A stretch of 64,000 nt of DNA from Atopsyche davidsoni (taxonomy: Eukaryota > Arthropoda > Insecta > Trichoptera > Hydrobiosidae), in assembly GCA_022113835.1 (NCBI GenBank), contig JAILWY010000027.1, positions 6,078,501 through 6,142,500 of the forward strand, read 5' to 3'. The translations under genes and the position numbers were made by a program. The notes under the pieces are model-generated. The model saw only the letters and a list, made by a program, of their open reading frames with translations, had not been told where the DNA came from and searched no databases. This document shows positions 1-11,915 of this stretch, piece by piece (position 1 is the first letter of the stretch; every line of letters begins with the position of its first letter).

Positions 1-3000
1 TCCCAGTTATCATATTCATCAAAAGGGATAAAGAGAATAATAATTAGGTTTCTATAAATAGTAAGTAATACGTCCTTTCTTATGACTCGTAAATCCTTAT
101 TATATTATAACCTAGACACTGCTGTTTAAGGTAACAGAAATATTAAGGTAAACAAAGGTTTAAGATAAGCATAAAAAAAATAGTAAAAGAATGACGAGTC
201 ATAGAATGCGCAAACATTTATGTAATAAAATATAACGTATAATCAATAAACAATAACAGAGTTACTCAGAAGGAAGTTAAGCAATCGAAATAAGCAAATT
301 ACAGTATCTCCGGCCAGAGTATTTGATGCGGACACGTTTTTCCTCGGCGGCCCGACCGTCCCGCCCGGGGCGCCGGCCGGCGCGAGGAGCGGAGGAGCGG
401 AGGAGCGGAGGAGCAGGAGGGAGAGGCGCGGCGGAAGCGGGTCAGCGGGCCAGGAGTGCGGCCGGCCGCTGCATGGAGTGATGCTCGCCATCCACCGGAC
501 TCGATCTGGCGCGACTTGTGACTCGCTCATTCACTCGATTACCTTCAAACTATTTAAATCAAAATACACATGTATATATCGAATAACACCGCAGGTTACG
601 ATAAGAATATTAATAATTGCGCGAAAAAAATATCTTTTAGATTTATACGTTAGAAAATATTATAGAAGTAGTACAAATATTATTGCACAAAATAATAAAA
701 ATCACCTGCTTGCAGTCCGCCGGCAGAACTTGTTGTTAGTCACGAAGTGAATTTGCCAAACCGGTAAGTGTAAGCATGCTATTTAAAACAAAACAAAAAA
801 ATAATACGGGTAATCGGATTTTATGCGAGATCTAAAATTTTATTTGCAACCTATCAAGTTTACGTGGTTAGTGTGCAATACCTACACACCGGGCGATCAG
901 AGATATGAAGCCCGAGAACTTAAAGAAAATTTAATAGTGCATTTCAGAAAAAAAGAGCTCGGTTATTCATTGGTAAATATTAGCAGGTCGACCTCCGGAG
1001 CAGAAGGTCCCGCGGCCAGGCCGGGAAGAGGCGCGGGTCGCCGGCGCGCGCGATGTGGGTCAGCCGGCCGCGGGCCCGTACATCGCGTGCACAAAAACAA
1101 CCCGCAGACAGACAGTACGTAGCCGAGATAAGTCTCTATTTATTGCCGTCCATCTCATACAGGAGCGTGTGTCCTGCTTATTAATGACACTGGTTAATAA
1201 TGCACCCAGTGCTTCTAGCTCCTAAAGTGCAATAGCAAAGCGAATAAAATGTATGTTTGGCTATGCTTGTTTACACAACAGAAGCGACCAGGAAACATGA
1301 GTATATAACATAAATATATCCGAATACAAGTAAATGATGACCATTAAATCTAAATAGTAAAGTTTGGTTATCCGTTAGGGTCTTCACGATCAAATGTCTA
1401 ACTATCTTGATCATAGATAAAATTTACGCGGGTGTAACGGCGTGCCACAGCGCAGTAGATAACTGGGAAAAAAATTTACATTTAAGAGTGTTTCATCCTG
1501 CAGCAGAAAAAGAGACAGATGGTAATCTGCTAAAATCCATTGTAAAAAATACAATGACTTCCAGTCACAATAAATCTCTAATCGGATTCCGCGTTTTGAT
1601 GGCGAGCATTTGGCTCACGGATGTGGAATCACAAATCAAATATCGTTCCGTCATTCCTTCTGTCATGTTACGAGGGATGCGACTGATATAAAAATCATTA
1701 AATTCGAGGCTGTCGCACGATACCTTGACACTGAGAAACCTAACTAAAATATTAAACTGAATACCGAAATCCGGGTCCCTGATTATTAGTAATTTGGCAT
1801 CGAATTTTTGTGAATAATTGTAGCGAAGGGAGATAATTCAACCAGCATCCGTGACTTGGGGGTACCACCGGTAGAATATTTAGTTTTTTTTAATAGCCAT
1901 GATGAATGTGCCCATAAATTAGGTTGATTCCGTAAATAAATTTCGCATGAATGGGACTCATTCCATTTGTAAACAGAATTATAATTCCGTATGGTTTTTG
2001 ATATTCAAATACACATCCTGAGTGAGATAGGGTAAGCTCTCTAATAACCGGGCATATTTAAAGATCGAAATTAATTGAATTTACTAATATCTATATAACT
2101 GTTCAAACTTTAAACCTTTACACATTAACAATATTTTGAAAACCTTAATAATAAATAATATTTTAAATATAAAATACTTAAGTGATTATTCATCATGTTA
2201 ATTTTTATTGGTGACTTTACACTTTCTAACAACCTCTCCCTCTATCAATTGTTTACCTAACTGCTTATTATTATGTAAATTAACATGTGGAAAAATCACG
2301 CAAGTATTATATTATATTTAAAATATAATTCCATCAAGTACTCTTTGTCAAAAATATTGATTATTTAATAATAGTAATAAATCCTTATGAAAGTAACATA
2401 TTTTATCTCCAAACTATAAACACAAAAACAAAAAGTCTAGGGGGAAAAAAGTACAAGGGGTTTAGAGCTTTTACAAGCAAAACTGTCCCCTCGGTATATC
2501 TAATCTTAGTTAATTATGTTTTGGCCATCATAGCTATTGATATTTTATAGTTCAATAGTTTGATTATTATTAAAACAACAAACACACAAGAGTACTCAGC
2601 TCCTGTCAGGCGGCCAGCCATTGCAAAGTTTACCCTACATCTCTAATCTGAACAGGCCGAACAGCAGAGAGCACGTTTTGGTGAAAAATGTACTGTTGTG
2701 ATGATTTACAGTTTTGTATGAATTTGTGTTATATTACAATGGGTCCAGCAAACAATTAAGTTTTTAGCTGGAATGGATATCCACCGAGTGTGATAAAAAC
2801 GTTAGCGATCGCGTAATATGTAAAAATGTGACCTCGATTAGAAGCGAAAAAAGTGTGCGCTGGAAGATTATTTATGATAACCGATAAAAAAATGAGATGC
2901 TGATGAAGACCGCTAGGATTGGTGTGGTCGGAGATCGCAAAAACATAATTACCGTTTATAAACGACTGATTTTTTGCATTATAATATGTATTTGTAACGC

Positions 3001-6000
3001 AAAATTGTCGAGAATTTAATGAATGTAATACAAGCAGTCGTGGTGGGCCCGAAAAACCTCGGTCGTGATTTTTATCGATTTATTATTTTTTTACGGTTTG
3101 TTCCGTTACCGAGACATTGCACGTACAGTTTATGACGCATTAAATTAGTACTTCGCGATGTTACGGCCTCTCTGTACACGCAATCATTGCGCAATATGAT
3201 CAGACCAGATGAGTGCATCATATCATTCATAAATTCGAAATAGTATAACAGCTCGTTAAATGTATCCAATACAGTTATCATTAACGCAAACAATTGGTCA
3301 CAAAGAAATTAAAACTGACGAAGACGTATTGAGAGGAAAAATAGTTAAACATTCATATAACAGCGCCAATATATTTTTATTTATATTCTTATCGATTCGG
3401 CCCTTTGAATTTATAAGTGAAATACACTGTAAACTTTTTATTTATGAGATTAGAAAACAAAATTGGCAAGTATATAATTTTACACGTGTATTGATTTCAA
3501 TTATTTGATTCAAAGATCATTCAAAGCATAAAATCGGTTTTAGCAATAACAGCGGTTCGGGTTTCACAATCAAAATAAAATTAGTTATAAAGAAGAAAAA
3601 AAAATCTCTTAATGCTAGAAGTAGAAAACGAAGACTTGCTAGCGTTTGTCAACGTTATTTCACAAAATTATCTACAATTTAAACAATCATAAAAACTATA
3701 AACCTTACGATGTTTTGTGTTGGGTAAAACATTATTTGACGAAAACAGTTGCAAAGTGCGTGTACGCTGGGAGAAGAGCTTACACAACAGGCAACGTATT
3801 TAATTTGTGTTTTCGTGGGCTCAAGGGGAAACTGTCAAGAAGCCCTGGGGGGAAGGAAGTGGAGCCGCGCAGGGCTGAGGATAGATAGCGCAGGAAACTA
3901 CAACCTCGTTAAAACGCACGCGGATACGCCAGCGACTCAATGCGAATAAATCAATAATCTAGGAGGTACCCACAAAGCATTTTTATTTTAAATACTATTT
4001 AAAAATACCAATGCTTATTATTTAAATAATTTTCAAATGTTTTTACTTTTGAAAAATGTAAATATAGCGTGGATATAACGAAAAGTGTTAATAACATAGC
4101 CTGTTAAAGCCACAGCAACATTTCTCAAAACTTTGTTATTCTACGCCACAAATTTTTTAAAATTTAATGTTTACCATTAGTTGGATTAATTAATATATAT
4201 AACATATTTGACAGAAATTGCTTGTTGGAAATACTAAATAAAATGAATATACGTTTATTTTTTGTCAGGTGGTCGGAATCGCCATCAGTCTTGATTGGCA
4301 TCGAAGAGTATTCATTTTGGTTTTCTAACGACGCTAATAAAGAATTTTGGTGAATTCGGTTATTGATTTATAGCGAGGACAATTTTAATTATAAATAAAT
4401 TCTCTAGCAAGCATTCAAATTAAATGATAAATAACTCACATATATCCCCACAGTTTAATTTTTTTTACCTTTGGGAATATACAAAAAAAATCTTTCGCAT
4501 TTTTATATCGGCTGTTGGCAGGTACACCCAAAAAAACAACGCCAGAACTACTTCCACACTTGTGAATTTATTGCACGTAACAATCCGATTCAACCTTACC
4601 TATAAATAAAGAAACTGATTAAATAAATATAAAAAGCACGATTGGTTAATTTATGCATTATCTGCTTTAAGATGGCCTCGCTTACGGTGGAACCAGAATG
4701 AATTCACGTTTAAAGCTAATTTTATTTATAGACCCACAAATAACAGCTACTCTGAAAACAAATAGTTTATTCCAAACTCTGCGGTTGTAATAGGAGAAAC
4801 CAAAAGAATTGCCCAAGATCGTTACGAGCACTGCAGAGACATTGTATATCTGCAGAAATTAAAAAAATAATGAATAAATTATGAACAAAAGTCGAATCAG
4901 GTCCACCCGGGGAAAGTAACGCCCGAGCGCTCGGCCACGAGGGGGACAAATTTATAATTGCATTGTTTATTGGAGCTCTATAGAATTAGACATAATCGGA
5001 CGTGTATAATTAGTCAGACCTGTGTGTACACACTATTGGTGTCACGCTTTCTAGCAGTTTAATTCTAATTATATATGTACGTATTATAATAATTCGAACC
5101 TTATTAAAGTTTTTTCACGTAACATTTGAAAGTATGAAAAGTGTCGGAGTATCGGATGAAAAAAATCTGATTAGACTGTGAAAGGGAAAATTTTTGGAAG
5201 TTCACAAGTTCGCAACGCCGAAATTCAACTATTAAATTATACTCTCCTTATTAAGAGTAACATGATGTCAAATCATACATGTAAACCTTTTCAAAAGAAC
5301 CAAGACTACACTAGAGGGAGCGACCACATAATTCCTCAAAACACAACCGAAAAGATAATATTTCCTATTGTAACACACGTAATCCTAAACAATGTTGCGT
5401 CAAACACCACGGCTTTATTGAACGGTAAGACAGTTGGTCTTATAAAAAAAAATATTCACAAGAAACTCAAATGGAAATAGGTCTTAATAATTTTCAAAAG
5501 TACGCAACCATAAGATAAGGGGAGCTCGGGTGTGTAATAATTCGTGAAGCCTATAAAAAGGGTTTATACAAAGAGAAAAATGATTATACTCATCGTGGTT
5601 ACCGAATCAAATTGGCGGAGTGGAGGACCACCGACGAATACTAAAGAGGCCCATCCCAGGATAGCAAACGCCAGGACGGACTGGTGTCGGCGGAGACTCG
5701 GCGGGTTTACGAGGTGCTTCACGTATGAAGTGTGAGGGACGATGGGAATAGAGATATCTAGAAAAAGTCAACATCCTGCGCGTGCTGGTGGAAATAATTT
5801 AATTAAAGCCAACCCAAATTCAATTCAAAAAAACCATTAACTTTGTTGCCTTTTTTGTATTTTTAGTTTGAAATCACAAAAAACTAAAATGTATTCAAAA
5901 TATTATTTGTATTTAATTTAATTAATCACAAATACTATTCAATAACCTATTCTTAATTGCTAATCATCAGAATTTAGATATCTTTAGATCACAGTTGAAA

Positions 6001-9000
6001 TGTAAAAAAAAAATGTATTTATCTCATTGTGAGTTCTAGTTTTCAGTCCGTGATAACCAATGTTTACACTTGAAATTGCATTAAGTATTTAATTTAAATA
6101 AATGAAAAGAAAAAAAAACAATTATTTTTATGTACAAGAGGCTCGATAATTGTTAATTGATATTTACGATACAAATTAATATGTTCCAAATAAGAGTAGA
6201 TTGTTAAAATATACCAAATCAACAAGCAATTGAGCACAATTAATTAAACAACCACACACTGCCATCGCAATTAAGATTTGAAAAACCAATTAGCATGCAG
6301 CTCGAGCACAGGAAAACGGAACATCCTGCGGCAGTTTTCCCAGAGCGGGCGTCGAACCTGGACCTTCGGCTCGCGGCGGCGAAACCGGAGCAGAGCGCAC
6401 CGGCCGGTTCCGGTTCCGGCGGCGCGGCTCGGCGTGCTCTATGGACGCGGCGCGCTCTATGGACGTCTGCAGCGCCGTTAGGCTTGCGGTACCGCGCGCC
6501 GCGGGGCCGCGAGCCGCGGAAAGGGAAACCGAGCCGAGGGTTCGGCAGCGCAATTACCATCGGCGTGACTTGATTTATTTGCTGTTCCAGATACCTTGAT
6601 TATCACCCATCACAGTGTTGCATTATTACATTTATTTTCTGTCTCAATCGAATCAATACAAATGAAGCTCTTGAACAGAGGACAGAACAATGAGAAATAA
6701 AACTTACAGTGTATCATGTGACACTAACGAGAACGGTAACAACTCCTATAAAACCATTTATAGACTAGAAGAAGTTTAGTAAGGTATATATATTTTTAAG
6801 TTTCGAACCTACTACACAGCGGAAACTTGACTTATCATGAAATGTTCTCGATTTTTCTGAGCGTTCATCACAAAGAAGGCGTAGTCGCAAGATGCCAGCG
6901 ACACGTGCTCTACGCGATTCACGTGTGTACTGTTTTAGATATCTTTAAGAAAAAAAAACATATTTTCGTTATTATAAAAAAGTTATCATAATTAAAATAG
7001 ATGATAGGAAAGTACACGATATTCCATAATATTAAAAAATACATATTATGCATAAATTACTTGAAAAGACTGTGTTATATACTTTTATAATAACGCTATG
7101 TCCATAAAAAAAAAAACATTTTAGAGAACATTAATGTTTGAAGTATCAACGTAATTACTACGTGGGTTTTACTACAGATTAGCAGCGTTGAAATAAATAA
7201 ACACGAGAATATAAGTTACAAAACAACGCTGAAAGCCCAATCCTGACTAATTTACAATCGATAAATTACAATGATAGCCTAAGTACGCTCAGGTGTGCGT
7301 TCCATTCCCAGGTTAGATTATCCGAATGGCATTACCCGACTGCAGCGGAGGGCAGGAGTGGCACGGCGCCGCTCGACCGACCGCTGAAGACTGAAGGCAC
7401 ATCATTCATTTTATGATGTGAATTTTTTTGCCTCGTCAGGTCAAAATATATTGTATATATAAAAATGACTGTCGCAATTTAGCAACGTATTTTATCAGAA
7501 TGTGAAATTCTCAGCAATTATTTTTTAAAAAATCTGACCACGCCATGCTATTTAGCCCTTTTCTTCTAAACGGTCCAAGTTGAGGGTTACAAAGGATAAT
7601 GTCAAAAATTGATCAAACTGCGGCCGTGGGGCTGCGAGGCGGCCTGGTGAGGAGCGGAGTGGTCGCGGCGCAGACGGGCCGGGCTGACGAGACGGCTGCC
7701 GCGGGTGGAATGCACCGCGTACAAATGGGAAACTAATGATTGCTCGATTGCATCATTACTTGTATCGAAATGTAATCAAATTCGCGATAGTGGGTGTAAT
7801 TCGTTCGTATTGTAAAGGATATTTAGTAACATTGCGTTATTGCGGGATTTATACAGTATATTGGTTGATTTTACAGCTGTCTATTTTTTTTTTTTTTAAG
7901 ATTCGCATATAATGTTAAGAAATTTGTAAAATTTGAATAGATAAGATTTAGTTTTAGTGGAACAGTTAAGATTTTATCTAAATGCTTAGAACGTGCTGTG
8001 TTTTATCAAACCATAATGTAATTTTATTGTACTAATAAATGTGTGGATTATTTGATGTAAAACGATAATTCGTAGGCTGTTAAATTAGATAGTAAAAATG
8101 AAGATAAATAATTTAACGTAAGTACCTATCGATATATAATAGCGAGGACTAAAGGTATACAAATAAAAATATGAACATTAAAATATCAAGCAATAGTATT
8201 ATAAGTCTATAGAATTTAGCTTACAAAAAATATTATTATAAATGTTAAAATAAACATTGATAAAATGTATACGTTTATTAAACATTACAATTTAAACACA
8301 TCGAAGAATTTCATCGCGACAGGGCTTTGTATAAAACTTTACAGCGATCTTTGAGATCCCAGCCAGTCATGTTGATAAAGATTATTATGGAATAAAAAAT
8401 AGCCGTGTAGCATTAGAGGTTTTTTCAAACGTATTATTCAATTTTAATCAATAATAGAATTACATGTATCAAAACAAACTAAAAATAAATATGACTAGAT
8501 GTTTATATCACGTTCTGATAATTGATATTTCCATATTTGGCTAATAGAAATGAAAATGTCTACATTAATAAAATCTACAATGTATATGTATAATAATGTA
8601 TGTATAATAGATGGATTTGTCCATTAACGGTATACATGTACTTTATTTAACAACAGAATAACATAATACTATGCTTTAAATAGGAAACACTAAGAGCAAT
8701 CTTCTGCATAGAGATAAGTATGCTATGTGAATAAATAACTTGAAATGCAGACGTTGACAGCGCACAGTACGGCGCGGAGAACAAAACCTAAGTTCACAAC
8801 AAACTTTCAAGCACTCCTCCAAAGATAAAATAGTTCTCTACTAATCGGGGTCGCCTCGCCCTCCGGAGCCGAGCGGCCGTTCATTCTGCATTTAAATAAT
8901 TCAATACACCCCCCTTCTGCGCCGCCCCTCTACTGCACCACCCACCCTAGCGGCATCGGGGTGACCTTTAGCTCGCTTTGTACCGTTTTAAAAAGAGCAA

Positions 9001-10755
9001 ACAAACTTGCCGCACGGCTGCTCCGCGGCATTACGGTACGGTTATTTTGGGTTCTCGTGTTTGTAGAAAAAATCCTAACACACCCGAAGGAGGGAAATAA
9101 AGTATTCACCTAAACGTACATCGGACCAAAATTTATACCCTTAAGCTGACAGCGTAAGCTTTCTTTTCCTCCTAAGCTTAACGAACACGACCGAAAAAAA
9201 GAAAGCTCTCCGTTCTTTAATAAGGTGAGAAGCGGCACGACCCCTGTTTAATAAATAAATCAAGAAGTCACATTGACGTTCAATGGTAAATCTGGCATAA
9301 TAAATTAAACAATCATTTAATGTATATCTCGGATTGTTAGATTTTTTGGTACAATTGATGACACGTAGATGCAAATCTTAACTCATCGAATCGCCAATGA
9401 AAATGCGCTACGATTAAAATATGCAGTAGTAGACGCACACGTGATAAACGAACCGCAATACGCCTTAACACGAGTCCTTGCTCCGTAGTGTTGATTTATA
9501 ATTCACCAACTAATAGTCAAATAGCAGGCGCATTTGACACATCGGACAGGCAAATATGGACGACAGATCTACAACAGACACCTGACATGCGATCAATATC
9601 CCAGCAGAAAAACAACATAACTCCGCGTATAACATGCAGCCTGTGCACTTTGTTTTTTGGAAAATTAAAAAAAAAAAAAAAAACAGTCGCTTCATTAATA
9701 AATGGGTGGAACGTACTTTTCTCCGTTCCGTGCGCCATTAAATCTCCTTAATTATTTTCCCTTCCGACAAATGCTCGATAAACGAGGTTTCCTCCGGGAG
9801 TGCCGGGCCGGCGATGTGCATAAGCCGGGCAGTGCCTCGGGAGCCGCGCGGGCTCGCTCCGACTCTAATGACGGAGTGTCGGTCGGACGGAATGATGCGG
9901 TGCGCGGAATCATTACATTATATATTGGACGCTGGAAAATATTGTATCGCATTTGCAATCAATCGGGTTGGGAATAAATTGATAGAAATTGGGGTAAGTA
10001 CAAAGGAACGACCGAACATCGGTGTTGTGTTTCATCGGGTTCGCGTCTATTTTAGTCTCATCAGATATGCCATCTCCTGAGTCGACCTCATAAGACCATT
10101 TGATTTTGTTTAAAACTGATACACTAAAGCATATATTTCCGCAAATAAAAATCTTGATGCAACTGGATTATTATCTAAATATCTACTTAATGAATATTCC
10201 GAAATTCGAATTTTATTGCATCTTAGTGAGTGTGATATATTGACTAACATTTATTTACGAGTAATGACTTTAACTACTTCCTCCGAGTTTCTATAAAAAA
10301 GCGGTGTAATAATTAATGAAGTTTATTCCACATGTCAACATATTTAATAGTGTATATAGTTAAATTATCACAGCGTATCAAAATCAGTTTTACAATTTAA
10401 GCATAGAATTAATAGAAAATCGATAAGTGATCAATCTTATAATAACTTATTTAAAATTTGTTTATTAACCGAAATATATGCGAGCGATCATATAATAATC
10501 GGTAGATTGCGATATTGCCATTGTAAAACTATGTTAGAGAATTAAATAAATGCGCAGATGATTCTGGATTCAAATAAAATTATTTAATAAGTCATTTTGT
10601 AAGGTAGAGATCAATTTGCAAAATTACTAAAAGTTGAAACACGGCATCATTCACTGATAAAAAGGTTTATAAAGAAAAATAAAGTTATGTCTATTTTTTG
10701 GATTGAACGTCAATCAGATGCGTATTTATTAGCCATTACGGGTTTTATTATATTA
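1..10755. other. Gene-free AT-rich DNA with GC-rich islands
   Basis: No credible gene. GC-rich islands lie at about 340-480, 985-1090, 6335-6550, 7330-7395, 7620-7715, 8848-8960 and 9785-9905. The rest is AT-rich with homopolymer runs, for example T runs near 7886 and A runs near 9668. The frame at 1407-1691 starts at TTG and has no recognisable content. A segment at 5600-5740 is less AT-rich but matches nothing I know. Confidence 0.6.
381..425 (+). repeat. GGAGGAGC minisatellite
   Basis: Tandem GGAGGAGC/GGAGGAGCAGGAGG units, about four, inside a GC-rich island at about 340-480. The Pro/Leu/Arg-rich minus-strand frame over it follows from the repeat. Confidence 0.8.
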
Positions 10756-10999
10756 CTAGCAATGTAGCCCGTCATAAAATGACGTATTTGATGAGCATAT
10801 TTTAAAGTTTATGAATGAAAATATTATCCTATCGTCTTGAAATTCGGCACATAGCTGCGGAAAAATTTACTTAACTTATGTGCAAAAAATCAGCGTTGTA
10901 TCTTTTAAGATATTCTATACAGAACGGAAAAATGAAACATACACACATACAAACATACAAACAAACATACAAACACACAATGGCTATTATTATAGTAGA
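10756..10999 (-). mobile_element. Non-autonomous Helitron, copy A (244 bp)
   Basis: Read on the minus strand it begins TC and ends CTAG, with A before the 5' end and T after the 3' end, the Helitron A|T target rule. Eleven nt before the CTAG terminus is a hairpin CGTCAT-AAA-ATGACG (10770-10784), the expected 3' subterminal hairpin. Near the 5' end is a TGTATGTTTG-type microsatellite. It has no coding capacity. Outside the microsatellite and one 19-nt indel, its unique part reads identical to copy B at 27366-27619, which lies in the opposite orientation. It interrupts the left arm of the fold-back element at 10999-11285. Confidence 0.85.
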
Positions 11000-11285
11000 T
11001 TACTAATATGATTAGGCACATTAGTTCACACATAGAAGATGATTAAAGAAACTCTCAAATATTGGTTGGCCTGGGCACATTGGTTCATATGTAGAGTATG
11101 ATTGTTAAAAATGCTCGATTAACGGAAGTGATTCGTTAGTACAAGGGTTAGTACACCGACTATGTAAGCCAGGGGATGTGGGTTCAAATCCCACACAAAT
11201 CACGATGATATTTTTCTGAGAGTTTCATCATTATTCATTAATCATCTTCTATGTGTGAACGAATGTGCCTAATCATATTAGTAAT
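10999..11285. mobile_element. Fold-back/MITE-like element with near-perfect terminal inverted repeats
   Basis: Sequence at 10999-11046 and the reverse complement of 11238-11285 agree at 47 of 48 positions. The match resumes after a short indel at GAAACTCTC. The left interior contains a degenerate second copy of the arm (11074-11108 resembles 11015-11047, about 24/30 identical at offset 59). The centre holds a tRNA-like unit at 11130-11201. With the neighbouring Helitron removed, arm symmetry continues into 10753-10755, so the Helitron landed inside the left arm. Outermost arm bases plus flanks are compatible with a TA duplication (Tc1/mariner type), but palindromic sequence makes this uncertain. 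There is no transposase. Confidence 0.8.
11130..11201 (+). ncRNA. tRNA-derived Pol III unit inside the fold-back element
   Basis: The 72 nt fit cloverleaf spacing exactly: acceptor GATTCGT/ACAAATC with one C/A mismatch, D stem GTAC/GTAC, T stem GTGGG/CCCAC perfect with loop TTCAAAT. The A box TAGTACAAGGG (11137-11147) matches TRGYNNARNNG and the B box GGTTCAAATCC (11181-11191) matches GGTTCRANTCC without mismatch. TTTTT at 11211-11215 could terminate Pol III 10 nt downstream. Against a working tRNA: the anticodon stem CCGAC/GCCAG pairs at only 3 of 5 positions and the anticodon loop TATGTAA lacks U at position 33. I read it as a SINE-like or decayed tRNA sequence that keeps its promoter. Confidence 0.7.
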
Positions 11286-11841
11286 AACAAAAGAAAGTTG
11301 ATTAAATAAATATCTTGGTGCATTTTGTTTGTTTTTGGAGAAGTAACAAATATATTTAAATATTCGATAGTCAATAATTTTGTTTTATTTGACAAGACTA
11401 TGCAATAGTAATGTCAGAATCAAATCTTGAAAGCATTTTATAACCAAAAACGCACCAAAAGGTGTCATTAAAAACGACGAACGAATTAAAATGTAGAAAG
11501 TACCGTTTACGACATTAGAAATCTAATACAAAACGGCCATTTCTACGAGACGACAGTTTACAAAATAAATGGCAGCTATTTCACTTTTATGACTTTAAGG
11601 TTTACTTATCAATCGTGATCTCCGAAATCTCAATTTCAACAAAAAGATTCGTGAACCAGCCCGGAACAAGCGAGCGTGAGCACATTTCCCTGCGCCGCGC
11701 TCATAGGCCGAGCGCGATTCTGCTCTGATGTGCTGGCAACAGCCCACTTCCACGTTGGGAAAGCTGTGTGATTTATCGTACAACGAAAAATCTTCCATAC
11801 TTTTGCATGGCACGTAAAAAATATAACAAATATCTACTTAC

Positions 11842-11915
11842 AGTTTGAACAATGTTCACGGTGTGTATGTGAGAAATTCGGCAATTGCTTACCTGTAAAG
11901 AAAGAAAAACCATTT
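11842..11915 (-). promoter_or_regulatory. Recursive splice site (zero-length exon type) with downstream donor
   Basis: On the minus strand a pyrimidine tract TTTTTCTTTCTTTACAG is followed directly by GTAAGC, joining at 11893|11892. This is the juxtaposed acceptor-donor layout of insect recursive splice (ratchet) points. A second donor, ACT|GTAAGT, lies 51 nt downstream (exon side ends at 11842), as expected for a recursive-splicing exon used in exon definition. It is one of two such sites on this strand and implies that the position lies in a long minus-strand intron. Confidence 0.65.

Noticed and set aside
1407..1691. 94-codon plus-strand frame
   Set aside because: Starts at TTG in AT-rich DNA with no recognisable motif.
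11130..11201. Functional tRNA-Thr(UGU) gene
   Set aside because: Anticodon stem has two mismatches, U33 is missing, and the unit sits inside a fold-back transposon; kept as a tRNA-derived unit.
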